In this document: positions 27,139 to 34,658 of the stretch, piece by piece
How the letters are laid out: the number at the start of each line of letters is the position of its first letter
Position numbering within the stretch: position 1 is the stretch's first letter
DNA from: Methanobacteriaceae archaeon
Lineage (GTDB): Archaea > Methanobacteriota > Methanobacteria > Methanobacteriales > Methanobacteriaceae
DNA length: 64,000 bases
Direction of reading: 5' to 3'
NCBI GenBank assembly: GCA_013403005.1
Contig: JACBOA010000015.1
Location: 74,501 to 138,500 of the forward strand
Notes under the pieces: generated by a model
What the model was told of the DNA's origin: nothing
Seen by the model: only the letters and a program-made list of their open reading frames with translations
Database searches by the model: none
Translations under genes and position numbers: made by a program

Positions 27139-27773
27139 TGTTAGTTAAGGAAATTATGGACAAGAACTTTATAGTGGTATCACCTGAAGAAACCCTAAAA
27201 GATGTTTCCATATTGATGGAAGAAAAACGCAAATTCACCACACCTGTAGTTGATGGGCAGAATAGACTTATTGGATGGATAACTTCATTAGATGTCACTA
27301 GGGGTTTCAGGGAAGGTCGAAAGAAGGTTGAAGATGTGATGCAGGTTAAAGATAATATTGTACATGTGCATCAGAATGACCCGGCACGTTTAGCAGTACT
27401 CGAAGCATCACAACACCGGGTGGTCAGTATTCCAGTTTTGGATGATGATGATGTGGTGGTAGGTGTGGTGCGCACTTTTGATATCGTGAAAACTCTTTCC
27501 AGCCTATATGAAATTAAAGTTTCCAAGATCTTCGAGGCCATGGAAGATGAACTTAAAGGAGTGAGCTGGGATGAACTCATGGAAGCTTCGGCCATTGTAA
27601 CTCGAAGAAGAACTGGTAAACGAGTAACAGGAAAAGACTACGAGAAACGTATAAAGGATTCCACATTTGGTGAGGCAATATGGGCTACTGGAGGATTGGA
27701 AAAGTTTTTCGTAGGATTAATTGCCATTGGTGAACTGGTTATTGCCAGAAAGGTGGCTAAAGCAAGGAAATAA
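27138..27773 (+). CDS. CBS-domain protein with C-terminal extension
   Basis: 211 residues. Two CBS motifs: VKEIMDKNFIVVSPEETLKD through GWITSLDVTRG (about 3-58), and VEDVMQVKDNIVHVHQNDPA through GVVRTFDIVKTL (about 63-118). These pairs bind adenosine nucleotides such as AMP, ATP or SAM and act as energy sensors. The C-terminal 90 residues (VSKIFEAMEDELKGVSWDEL onward) are basic and not recognised. It shares one base with the polyferredoxin stop, so the two are co-expressed; sensing of cell energy status tied to ferredoxin supply is a reasonable guess. A clear terminator follows. Confidence 0.82.
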   Translation: MLVKEIMDKNFIVVSPEETLKDVSILMEEKRKFTTPVVDGQNRLIGWITSLDVTRGFREGRKKVEDVMQVKDNIVHVHQNDPARLAVLEASQHRVVSIPVLDDDDVVVGVVRTFDIVKTLSSLYEIKVSKIFEAMEDELKGVSWDELMEASAIVTRRRTGKRVTGKDYEKRIKDSTFGEAIWATGGLEKFFVGLIAIGELVIARKVAKARK

Positions 27774-27779
27774 ATAAGC

Positions 27780-27830
27780 AAGGGAATTATTTTCCCTTTT
27801 ATCTTTTTCTTTCCATTTTTTACTTATTTT
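27780..27830 (+). terminator. Hairpin plus T-rich terminator after the CBS gene
   Basis: Seven-bp inverted repeat AAGGGAA (27780-27786) and TTCCCTT (27792-27798) with a five-base loop, followed by T-rich tracts (atctttttctttccatttttt) up to about 27831. It lies directly after the CBS stop and before thiI, so it probably ends the eha-linked transcript. Confidence 0.7.
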
Positions 27831-27841
27831 GGAGCCTGTAT

Positions 27842-28993
27842 ATGGAATACAAATTAATAATAGTTCGTTACGGGGAAATTGGAATAAAAAGCACTAAAGT
27901 TAGGGGCAGGTTCGAGCGTAAACTCATTGAGAATATAAAAAGTGTTATTGATGGTTATGTGGAATTGAAACAAGGTAGAATACTCATCCATCCTTATGAA
28001 TTGGAAACTGCCCTTGAATATCTCAATAAAATTCCAGGCATAGTTTCATACAGTCCTGCAGCCGTAACCCAGACTAATCATGATTCAATTAAAGAATTGA
28101 TAGAAATTTACATTAATAAACTGGTTGAAGATGGTATTTTCTCGGGGGATGATTCCTTTGCCATCCGTTGCAGGAGAGTGGGTGATCATGATTTCACCAG
28201 CCAAGAAATGGCTGCATACTGTGGCTCAGTTGTCTACGGTTTAACTCAATCTAAAGTTGACCTTTCTCATCCTGATTTTGAATTATTCGTGGAAGTAAGA
28301 GGGGATGAAACCTTCATATTCCACCAGAAAATGCCGGGACTGGGAGGTTTGCCTGTAGGAACTCAGGGAAGAGTTATAGCTTTGATTTCAAGTGGCATTG
28401 ATTCGCCGGTGGCCAGTTTTCTAATGATGAAAAGAGGTTGCAGTGTGACTCTCCTCAATTTCAACACCTATCCCTATTCCTCAGAATCTAGTGAGAAAAT
28501 CCTGAGAATTCATGAAAAACTGAAAGAATATTCTGCTGGGGCGAAATTAGATCTTTACCAGATTGACTATGGTGAATTTCTTCACAAGTGCATTGAGATT
28601 GCCCCGGAAAGGATGACTTGTGTACTGTGTAAAAGTGGGATGTACAAAATCGCAGAAAAAATTGCCAAAAATCGAAAAATCTTAGCCATTGTTGATGGAA
28701 GTAGCATCGGACAAGTAGCATCTCAAACTCTTCCAAACATCTTAGCAACTCGATATTCTACCCAGATGCCCATATTAAGTCCTTTAATTGGACTGGACAA
28801 AGTTGAAATTGAGAACTTGGCCAAGAAGATAGGAACTTACGATATTTCCATACTCCCAGAAGAGGGATGTTCTGCAGTACCCCGCCACCCTGAGACCAAT
28901 GCAGAATTAACCAGAGTCTTAGAGGTCTTGGATAAAATTGATGCTGAGGATGAATTAAATAAGGCTGTTTCAACCCAAAAAAAACTTAAATAA
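27842..28993 (+). CDS. thiI: tRNA 4-thiouridine synthase ThiI (archaeal, iron-sulfur type)
   Basis: 383 residues: N-terminal ferredoxin-like and THUMP region (about 1-165) and an adenylating PP-loop domain with SSGIDS at 183-188. It makes 4-thiouridine at position 8 of tRNA. There is no C-terminal rhodanese domain; instead Cys260 and Cys263 (TCVLCK) and Cys343 (EEGCSAVPRHP) are spaced 83 residues apart, matching the three ligands of the [3Fe-4S] cluster known in Methanococcus ThiI, so sulfide is the likely sulfur donor. The start ATG has a ggagc-type site just upstream after the terminator. Neighbours are the CBS gene and RNase III. Confidence 0.9.
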   Translation: MEYKLIIVRYGEIGIKSTKVRGRFERKLIENIKSVIDGYVELKQGRILIHPYELETALEYLNKIPGIVSYSPAAVTQTNHDSIKELIEIYINKLVEDGIFSGDDSFAIRCRRVGDHDFTSQEMAAYCGSVVYGLTQSKVDLSHPDFELFVEVRGDETFIFHQKMPGLGGLPVGTQGRVIALISSGIDSPVASFLMMKRGCSVTLLNFNTYPYSSESSEKILRIHEKLKEYSAGAKLDLYQIDYGEFLHKCIEIAPERMTCVLCKSGMYKIAEKIAKNRKILAIVDGSSIGQVASQTLPNILATRYSTQMPILSPLIGLDKVEIENLAKKIGTYDISILPEEGCSAVPRHPETNAELTRVLEVLDKIDAEDELNKAVSTQKKLK

Positions 28994-29064
28994 AAGCTTT
29001 ACCATTCGTTGCCACTGATATTCTCTAGTGATATTCCATTAATAAAAATCAATCCACTCCATAC

Positions 29065-29745
29065 GTGTCACCAAATAAAAAAAAAGATATTATGAAAATC
29101 CTGGAAAAATTTTCCATTGTTCCCCATGATATTCATCTTTATGAGGTCGCTTTCCTACATGAGTCCTATTCCCATGAAAACAACCTCGATGAATGTTATG
29201 AAAGATTAGAATTTCTGGGAGATGCAGTTCTAGATTTGGTAGTTTCTGAATACTTATATAGCATGAACTCAAATTCAACTGAGGGTGAGTTAACCCGAAT
29301 ACGGTCTAATTATGTTTGTAAAAAGGCACTATACACTTATTCCATAGAATTAGGATTGGATAAGTATATAAAATTAGGTGCTGGTGCTGAATTAACCAGA
29401 AGAGAACTCGATTCTGTAGTCAGTGATGTTTTTGAATCTTTTGTTGGTGCTTTATATCTGGACCAAGGCTTGGACAAAGTGAAAGAATTCCTCGATGAAA
29501 CTGTTCTCCCCCACATAGAAAACCAGGACATCTTTTTTCATGATTATAAATCTGAATTGAAAATGTTATGCGACCAGGAGGGTCGTACCATAATTTATGA
29601 TTTAATCAAAGAGGAAGGAGAACCACATAATAAAAAATTCACCATGGCTGTGTTTATTAATGGGAAAAATTGCGGAACCGGCTGCGGGGGAAGTAAAAAA
29701 GAAGCAGAACAGAATGCTGCTCGTGTAGCTTTAAATATTCTTTGA
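29065..29745 (+). CDS. rnc: Ribonuclease III, bacterial type
   Basis: 226 residues. The endonuclease signature YERLEFLGDAVLDLVVSEYL (around 42-61) is intact, with the Glu and Asp metal ligands; the second acidic pair lies in SDVFESFVGALYLDQG. A C-terminal double-stranded RNA-binding domain (about 155-226) ends in KNCGTGCGGSKKEAEQNAA, the typical KKxAxxxAA helix. It cleaves double-stranded RNA, probably in rRNA maturation. Start is GTG 29065 without a clear Shine-Dalgarno; the ATG nine codons in is possible. RNase III is uncommon in archaea though known in some methanogens. Confidence 0.92.
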   Translation: MSPNKKKDIMKILEKFSIVPHDIHLYEVAFLHESYSHENNLDECYERLEFLGDAVLDLVVSEYLYSMNSNSTEGELTRIRSNYVCKKALYTYSIELGLDKYIKLGAGAELTRRELDSVVSDVFESFVGALYLDQGLDKVKEFLDETVLPHIENQDIFFHDYKSELKMLCDQEGRTIIYDLIKEEGEPHNKKFTMAVFINGKNCGTGCGGSKKEAEQNAARVALNIL

Positions 29746-30068
29746 TTTATGGTTAGTGTTCTATAATTGGCAATTCTGGGAGATTTAAAAACATCAAGTA
29801 AAAAAAAACAAAAAAGACAGTTAAAGAATATTTTAAGAGCCAAATAAGTTTTAATAAGGAAAAAATTGAAAATTATCTATATTTAAGATTTTTTAAAAAA
29901 TCTATAATTATATCTATAATTATAAATTAATATTAAAATTACATATTTTTTTATTATTTATGGATGATTATTTGAGTTTATTTTAAGAAAAATATAAAGA
30001 ACTATTACCAACTCGTGAAATGAAAATTTTATGGATATGTATCTGGATTATCCTTTGGTGAGAAATAT
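29746..30068. other. AT-rich intergenic region
   Basis: 323 bp without a gene. It holds a gapless 18-bp palindrome agatttttt/aaaaaatct at 29886-29903 and a duplicated tataattata motif just after. The palindrome might form a transcription end or a weak operator; nothing further can be supported. Confidence 0.5.
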
Positions 30069-31445
30069 ATGAAAATAGTAATAGCTGGTGGTGGTGCTGG
30101 TGGACTTTCTACAGCATCAAACATTAGAAAATGCAATAAAAATGCGGAAATTACCGTGATTACTAAAGAAAAACATATTGCCTATTCCCCCTGTGCTATA
30201 CCTTACGTTTTAGGTGGAGAAATCAAAAATTTTAAGAATATCATCATGCACGAAAAAGATGATTATCTGGAGAAAAATATCAAAATAATAACTCAAGCAG
30301 AAGTATATGATGTGATAAGTAGTGAAAATAAAGTAAAATACCGTTTGAAAACAGGAAATGATTCTAATGTAAAAGAATTATCCTATGATTACCTTGTAAT
30401 AGCAACTGGAGCAACTTCATACATACCTCCAATTGAAGGAACAAATTTGGAAGGTGTTTTCAAAATCAGGACTATTGAAGACGGTTTTAAAATCAAAGAG
30501 TGGTCTGGAAATAGTAAACATGCGGTGGTTGTAGGGGCCAGTCTAATCGGTTTAGAAACATCTTACGCCCTCAAACAGATGGGTTTAAAAGTAACCCTGA
30601 CTGAAATGTTACCTCAAATTATTCCAAGATCATTAGATCCAGATATGGCGGGAATAGTTCACAAATACATTGAAAAACAAGGAATTGATGTCATTCTGAA
30701 TCGCCCAGCAGAGAAAATTTTGGGTGAGAAACAGGTTGAAGGAGTGGTTTTTAAAGATAGAACAGTTAAGGCAGATATGGTTATTCTGGCTACGGGGGTC
30801 AGACCTCAGACTAAATTAGCTGAAATAGCAGGCTGCAAACTTGGAAACATGGCAATAAGAGTCAATGAGAAGATGCAAACATCCGTTTCAAATATATATG
30901 CTGTTGGGGATTGTGTAGAAGTAGTAGATGCAATAACTGGAGAATACACTCAATCCATGTTAGGGACAGCTGCTGTAAGTCAGGGAAAAATAGCTGCCAA
31001 AAATATTACTGGAATTGGCGGAGAATTCAAACCCGTGCTGAATTCCATGGTTTCTAAAGTTGGGGAACTTGAATTTGGTGCTGTAGGTATAACTAAGTTA
31101 TTAGCCCCTCAAAAAGGGATAGATGTAATATCTGGGAAAATTAAAGCCCTCAGTAAGGCCCGTTATTATCCGGATGCTAAAAGAATTGACGTGAAGATCA
31201 TATGCAACATTAAAGGACAGATTATCGGTTGTCAAATAATTGGGGAAGAAAGAGTCGCGGAAAGAATTGATACCATGACTTTAGCAATATCAAACGGTGT
31301 AACATGCTCTGAACTGGCTACCGCAGAGTTTTCTTATGCCCCTCCAGTTTCAATGGTAACTGATCCTATTATTCTGGCAGCAGAACATGTATGTGACAAC
31401 TTGAAAGATTTTCAAAATAATAAAATTACGAACAGAAATCTATGA
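30069..31445 (+). CDS. FAD-dependent CoA-disulfide reductase/NADH oxidase-like protein
   Basis: 458-residue flavoprotein of the pyridine nucleotide-disulfide oxidoreductase class. FAD-binding IVIAGGGAGGLSTASNIRK starts the protein; YSPCAIPYVLGG puts the single redox Cys at residue 42, as in CoA-disulfide reductases and NADH oxidases. A second GxGxxG-type stretch HAVVVGASLIGLETSYALKQ binds NAD(P)H, and YAVGDCVEVVDAITGEY is the second FAD motif. It probably reduces CoA disulfide, polysulfide or O2, supporting oxygen or sulfur stress defence. Standalone gene with a 320-bp AT-rich upstream region; ggtgag precedes the ATG. Confidence 0.85.
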   Translation: MKIVIAGGGAGGLSTASNIRKCNKNAEITVITKEKHIAYSPCAIPYVLGGEIKNFKNIIMHEKDDYLEKNIKIITQAEVYDVISSENKVKYRLKTGNDSNVKELSYDYLVIATGATSYIPPIEGTNLEGVFKIRTIEDGFKIKEWSGNSKHAVVVGASLIGLETSYALKQMGLKVTLTEMLPQIIPRSLDPDMAGIVHKYIEKQGIDVILNRPAEKILGEKQVEGVVFKDRTVKADMVILATGVRPQTKLAEIAGCKLGNMAIRVNEKMQTSVSNIYAVGDCVEVVDAITGEYTQSMLGTAAVSQGKIAAKNITGIGGEFKPVLNSMVSKVGELEFGAVGITKLLAPQKGIDVISGKIKALSKARYYPDAKRIDVKIICNIKGQIIGCQIIGEERVAERIDTMTLAISNGVTCSELATAEFSYAPPVSMVTDPIILAAEHVCDNLKDFQNNKITNRNL

Positions 31446-31542
31446 ATAATTTATACAAAAAATAATAGTATCAATAAAATAGTATCTAATAAAAACATTT
31501 ATTTCATGTATAAATTTAATCAATTCTATTTCAATTAATTTA

Positions 31543-32199
31543 GTGAGTGTCAGAATGTTAAGAGATCTTATTATTGATAAAGAACTTTTTCAGGAGCTTA
31601 GAAGGAAATCCTTAGAATCTGATGCTGGGGAAAACTCTCCTGAAGAAGTTGAACTCCTGGAAAAGGCCGTGTTCAATCGATTGAAAAAGAAGAGATCAGT
31701 GAAAAGGTACAAAAAATTAGGAGTTACTAAAGGGGACCTTAAGGAGATAATTGAACTTGCAGCCATCATTGGATTAGATGTAATAGGCGGCCCATCAAAT
31801 TACGAACTTGCCATTGAACATGAAGAATGGTGCACTGTTTGTGGAAGATGCTGCAGAGAATCAGAATCCGTATTCATTCACAAAGATGAATTGAATCTTC
31901 TTCTCACTTTCAACCCTGAACTGGAAAAGGATATTATACCCAACAGATTATATCCTGAACATTTTGAACTCAAACATATTCAACCCTGTAAATTCATTGA
32001 CCCTGAAACCAACTTGTGCTCAATATACAATTCAAGACCACAGGTATGTCGAAATCACCCACTGGTATTGATTGAATCCGAGGGTAGGGCAAAAAATATC
32101 ATTTACCTGCGTAGTACTTGTAATTATTCTGTGGAACTGGTCCTGGCAAAATCAATAATATTATTTGACGAATCCATTCGCAGGCTCAAATGTGAATAA
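31543..32199 (+). CDS. YkgJ-family cysteine cluster protein
   Basis: 218 residues. The central cysteine cluster is CTVCGRCCRESE (about 103-114), then CKFIDPETNLCSIYNSRPQVC around 147-168, then HPL and a last Cys in RSTCNYS. This is the Fe-S or zinc-binding signature of the YkgJ/UPF0153 family, whose role is unclear. The N-terminal 90 residues are helical and charged. GTG 31543 is the frame's first start; ATG 31555 is a plausible alternative. It lies alone between the flavoprotein and the FMN-binding protein, all facing the same way. Confidence 0.8.
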   Translation: MSVRMLRDLIIDKELFQELRRKSLESDAGENSPEEVELLEKAVFNRLKKKRSVKRYKKLGVTKGDLKEIIELAAIIGLDVIGGPSNYELAIEHEEWCTVCGRCCRESESVFIHKDELNLLLTFNPELEKDIIPNRLYPEHFELKHIQPCKFIDPETNLCSIYNSRPQVCRNHPLVLIESEGRAKNIIYLRSTCNYSVELVLAKSIILFDESIRRLKCE

Positions 32200-32350
32200 T
32201 AAGAGATATTAATAGTAATGTATCAAAGGCATTGTTGTATTAATATAACAAAAGTATTTCAAATAATAATGATTTGGAAAGGAATACATTTTAAATGAAT
32301 TCAACAATAATAAATTCAACTAGGATATAATCTATATAAAGGTTGATAAA

Positions 32351-32746
32351 ATGACCATGAGCAAAGAGATGATGGATGCAATTGAGAAAGATTTAGTATT
32401 TCTGGCAACAGCCAGCAGCGAAGGAATTCCCAATGTGGTTCCCATAGGTTTTGCAAGGCCCATTGACAATGGAAGCATATTAATTGCTGACAACTACATG
32501 AACAAAACCCGGAAAAATATTGAAGAAAACCCTCATGTGGCCATAGTCACCAAAGACGCTAAAACGAATCCTTACCAGTTTAAGGGTACTGCTGAAATAT
32601 TTGAATCTGGTGAAATATTCGATGAAGTGGTGGAATGGGCACTGAATGTTATGACCAAACTCAATCCCAAAGCAGCCATTGTAGTAAAAGTAACTGAGAT
32701 CTACTCTGTTCAACCCGGACCTGAAGCTGGTAAAAAGGTTGATTAG
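32351..32746 (+). CDS. FMN-binding split-barrel (pyridoxamine 5'-phosphate oxidase-like) protein
   Basis: 131-residue flavin-binding protein of the PNPOx-like split-barrel fold. Recognisable are FLATASSEGIPNVVPIGFAR (first strands), ILIADNYMNKTRKNIEENP and VAIVTKDAKTNPYQFKGTAE (flavin phosphate side), and a short C-terminal strand ending VKVTEIYSVQPGPEAGKKVD. Probably reduces or binds a small flavin or F420-like substrate in the cytosol; the actual reaction is unknown. ggttga precedes ATG 32351; ATG 32357 is possible. A small hairpin with T-run follows. Confidence 0.82.
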   Translation: MTMSKEMMDAIEKDLVFLATASSEGIPNVVPIGFARPIDNGSILIADNYMNKTRKNIEENPHVAIVTKDAKTNPYQFKGTAEIFESGEIFDEVVEWALNVMTKLNPKAAIVVKVTEIYSVQPGPEAGKKVD

Positions 32747-32761
32747 GTTGATTAAATAAGG

Positions 32762-32800
32762 AGAGGATACATTTTCTTTCTTCCTCTTATCTTTGTTATG
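32762..32800 (+). terminator. Possible terminator after the FMN-binding gene
   Basis: Arms agagga (32763-32768 area) and tcctct (about 32782-32787) can pair across a T-rich loop, followed by tatctttgtt. Weak but well placed between the FMN-binding gene stop and the insertion sequence. Confidence 0.4.
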
Positions 32801-32946
32801 CATTAGAATGAATTATAAAGATTGAATTATTATTTATATGAAAAATTAGAAAAGTTCACAAGAACCAATGAATTGCAACCAATGAATTTCCTGTTAGTTT
32901 AGTACAACAGCGACAGAATTAATGTTACCTCTAGGAATATTATCTC

Positions 32947-32954
32947 TAGATCTC
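32947..32954. repeat. Target-site duplication, left copy
   Basis: TAGATCTC directly outside the left end of the insertion sequence; an identical octamer sits at 34314-34321 outside the right end. The perfect 8-bp match marks the element's insertion and its recency. Confidence 0.85.
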
Positions 32955-32978
32955 GGCTCTGTCAAAAACTTGGGGGAT
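32955..32978. repeat. Left terminal inverted repeat of the IS
   Basis: 24-bp terminus whose inner 20 bases (from CTGTC) are the exact reverse complement of 34290-34309. The outermost four bases differ at two positions from the right end. Confidence 0.88.
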
Positions 32979-33088
32979 TTCAAAAAATCATGAAATGACC
33001 AATACAATTTCTTATCCCCGTTCAAACATACTATTTTCTGAAATAAAAACCTAAAAACTTTTATAATAAGTGGAGCATAGTATTTTGT

Positions 33089-34306
33089 ATGGTAAAAACA
33101 AAAAAACTTGCTCCAATTGATAGTTTGTTTGATCAGGGTTATAAACTTTCCTATTTTTGTGAAGATTTGTCCAAATTTGTTGAAAACCAATTAAAATCAA
33201 ATAAAACAAACCATAAAGTATTCAAAACATTAAAAACATGGTATAAAAAAGATAAACTCCATATTGAGATGTTAAATCCAACCTGTCCTGATTGTTTCAG
33301 CAAATTCGTGAACAAAAACGGGTTTAAAGAAAGAATACTTATATTTTACTATAAAGGCGTTGTTAAAACAGAAATTCAAGCTTATAAATGCAACAAATGT
33401 GGTAAAAAATTTACTACTGATATCTCTGAAATTGTTGAGGATAATAGTAATTTCACACACGAATTTAAGGACAAATGTATTGAATTAGTCGGTTTATTCA
33501 TTGGATCAGTGCGTAATATCGCTTATTTAGTTCAAAAAGAAACAGGAGTCCGTGTTTCACCACAAACTATTGAAAACTGGATACTCGAATACGAAAACAA
33601 TAAAGAAGACTCTGAAAGCTGTTATTCTGGATATTACATTTTTGATGTTGAGTGGATTAAAATTAACGGTATTTGGAACTACAGATTCACTTTATTCGAC
33701 AGTAAACAGAATATTATAGTTGCTGATGAAATATACTCTAAAGAGAATTCTAAGAACATAAAAGAGTTTCTAGAGCAAAATACAATGAATAATAAAACAA
33801 TTGCCATAACTACGGATCTAGATGCAAAATATAAACCTATTATTGAAGAATTAGGGTTTAAACATCAATGGTGCTATTTTCACGCACTAAAAGTTTTTAA
33901 AAAAATCATAACGGAGTATATTAAAGAAAATGAACTCACAGATGATGAAATTGATAAAATACGAAAAGAAAAACTAGAATTGTTCAGTTTATTTGACTTT
34001 AAATCATTTGAAAGTGCTAGAAATGGATTTAAAAAGATATTAAACAAAATTAAAGATTATTCGAAGGTTATTCAATCAATTATCTATGATTATTTTATGC
34101 CGTACTTTAAGACCTTGTTTGCTTTCTTGGAAGATGGAAATATTGAGCGAACTACAAGTATTTTGGAAAATGTATTTCAAAAAACCTTTCCTAAAAGTGT
34201 TAAGCGTTTAATGAAGATTAAAAAGGGAGTAATGTCACGTATAAACATTAGAATTGATATTTGGAACCAAAGAAAAGTTTTTGATGGTTATCCCCCAAGT
34301 TTTTGA
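33089..34306 (+). CDS. Transposase with zinc-ribbon N-terminus
   Basis: 405 residues. N-terminal zinc ribbon: CPDCFSKFVNKNG paired with YKCNKCGKKFTT (about residues 69-110). Then a helix-turn-helix stretch (NIAYLVQKETGVRVSPQTIE) and a DDE-type core: DVEW (first Asp, about residue 189), ITTDLDAKY (second Asp, about 249), HQWCYFHALK (CxxH motif, about 265) and NIERTTSILEN (probable Glu, about 355). The CxxH placement is that of IS256/MULE-like RNase H-fold transposases. The last codons and stop (34304-34306) lie inside the right inverted repeat, and the stop is supplied by the element itself. The gene appears intact. Confidence 0.87.
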   Translation: MVKTKKLAPIDSLFDQGYKLSYFCEDLSKFVENQLKSNKTNHKVFKTLKTWYKKDKLHIEMLNPTCPDCFSKFVNKNGFKERILIFYYKGVVKTEIQAYKCNKCGKKFTTDISEIVEDNSNFTHEFKDKCIELVGLFIGSVRNIAYLVQKETGVRVSPQTIENWILEYENNKEDSESCYSGYYIFDVEWIKINGIWNYRFTLFDSKQNIIVADEIYSKENSKNIKEFLEQNTMNNKTIAITTDLDAKYKPIIEELGFKHQWCYFHALKVFKKIITEYIKENELTDDEIDKIRKEKLELFSLFDFKSFESARNGFKKILNKIKDYSKVIQSIIYDYFMPYFKTLFAFLEDGNIERTTSILENVFQKTFPKSVKRLMKIKKGVMSRINIRIDIWNQRKVFDGYPPSF

Positions 34307-34313
34307 CAGTCCC
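34290..34313. repeat. Right terminal inverted repeat of the IS
   Basis: Terminus ending GACAGTCCC; inner 20 bases are the reverse complement of the left repeat. It also encodes the last residues (PPSF) of the transposase. Confidence 0.88.
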
Positions 34314-34321
34314 TAGATCTC
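34314..34321. repeat. Target-site duplication, right copy
   Basis: TAGATCTC, identical to 32947-32954. Contains the palindrome AGATCT. Confidence 0.85.
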
Positions 34322-34410
34322 TATCAAAATATTTACATATGAAAATTGTTCAACATACATACAACTTAATAGTATTTTAACTCATAATTTAGGGTATTAA
34401 GTCCAGGAAG

Positions 34411-34418
34411 TTTAAAAA
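34411..34418 (+). promoter_or_regulatory. TATA-like box of tRNA-Cys
   Basis: tttaaaaa centred about 25 bp upstream of the mature tRNA 5' end, the position expected for an archaeal TATA element. Confidence 0.5.
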
Positions 34419-34439
34419 AAAAACACAAGATGATAATAT

Positions 34440-34510
34440 GCCGAGATGACCGAGAGGCTAGGTACGTGGCTGCAGACCACGCTACTCGGGTTCAAATCCC
34501 GATCTCGGCT
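34440..34510 (+). tRNA. tRNA-Cys (GCA)
   Basis: Cloverleaf of about 71 nt. The acceptor stem pairs GCCGAGA (34440-34446) with TCTCGGC (34503-34509), and discriminator U follows at 34510, as expected for tRNA-Cys. The anticodon stem CGTGG/CCACG encloses loop CTGCAGA with GCA at 34472-34474. The T arm contains GGTTCAAATCC. No CCA is encoded. It lies about 150 bp before cysS on the same strand and 118 bp after the insertion sequence flank. Confidence 0.95.
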
Positions 34511-34658
34511 TCTATTAACCCTATTAAATATAATCAACTTTTATCCACTTAAATGATCCACTTACCTTTATCAAGTCTATTAACTGATCTAAATCTAAAT
34601 ATACTGATATTCTATTTACTTAAATCATACTAATCAATCTTTAAAATCATGTGATTAA

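Larger units (their letters stand above)
32955..34313 (+). mobile_element. Complete insertion sequence (1359 bp), ISNCY/ISM1-like or IS256-like
   Basis: An intact element bounded by near-perfect inverted repeats: left end 32955-32978 begins GGCTCTGTC, right end 34290-34313 read inward begins GGGACTGTC, and the inner 20 bp are identical. The flanks carry an 8-bp direct duplication (TAGATCTC at 32947-32954 and 34314-34321). One transposase gene fills 33089-34306. The 8-bp duplication and single large ORF recall ISM1 of Methanobrevibacter, and the transposase catalytic core resembles IS256/MULE-type proteins, so the family label is tentative. Identical ends, intact ORF and perfect duplication point to a recent, possibly active copy. 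Confidence 0.88.

Noticed and set aside
32955..34313. Assignment of the insertion sequence to the IS6 family because of GGCTCTGTC ends and 8-bp duplication
   Set aside because: The transposase has a CxxH in its core and 405 residues with a zinc ribbon; IS6 proteins are about 230 residues and lack this.
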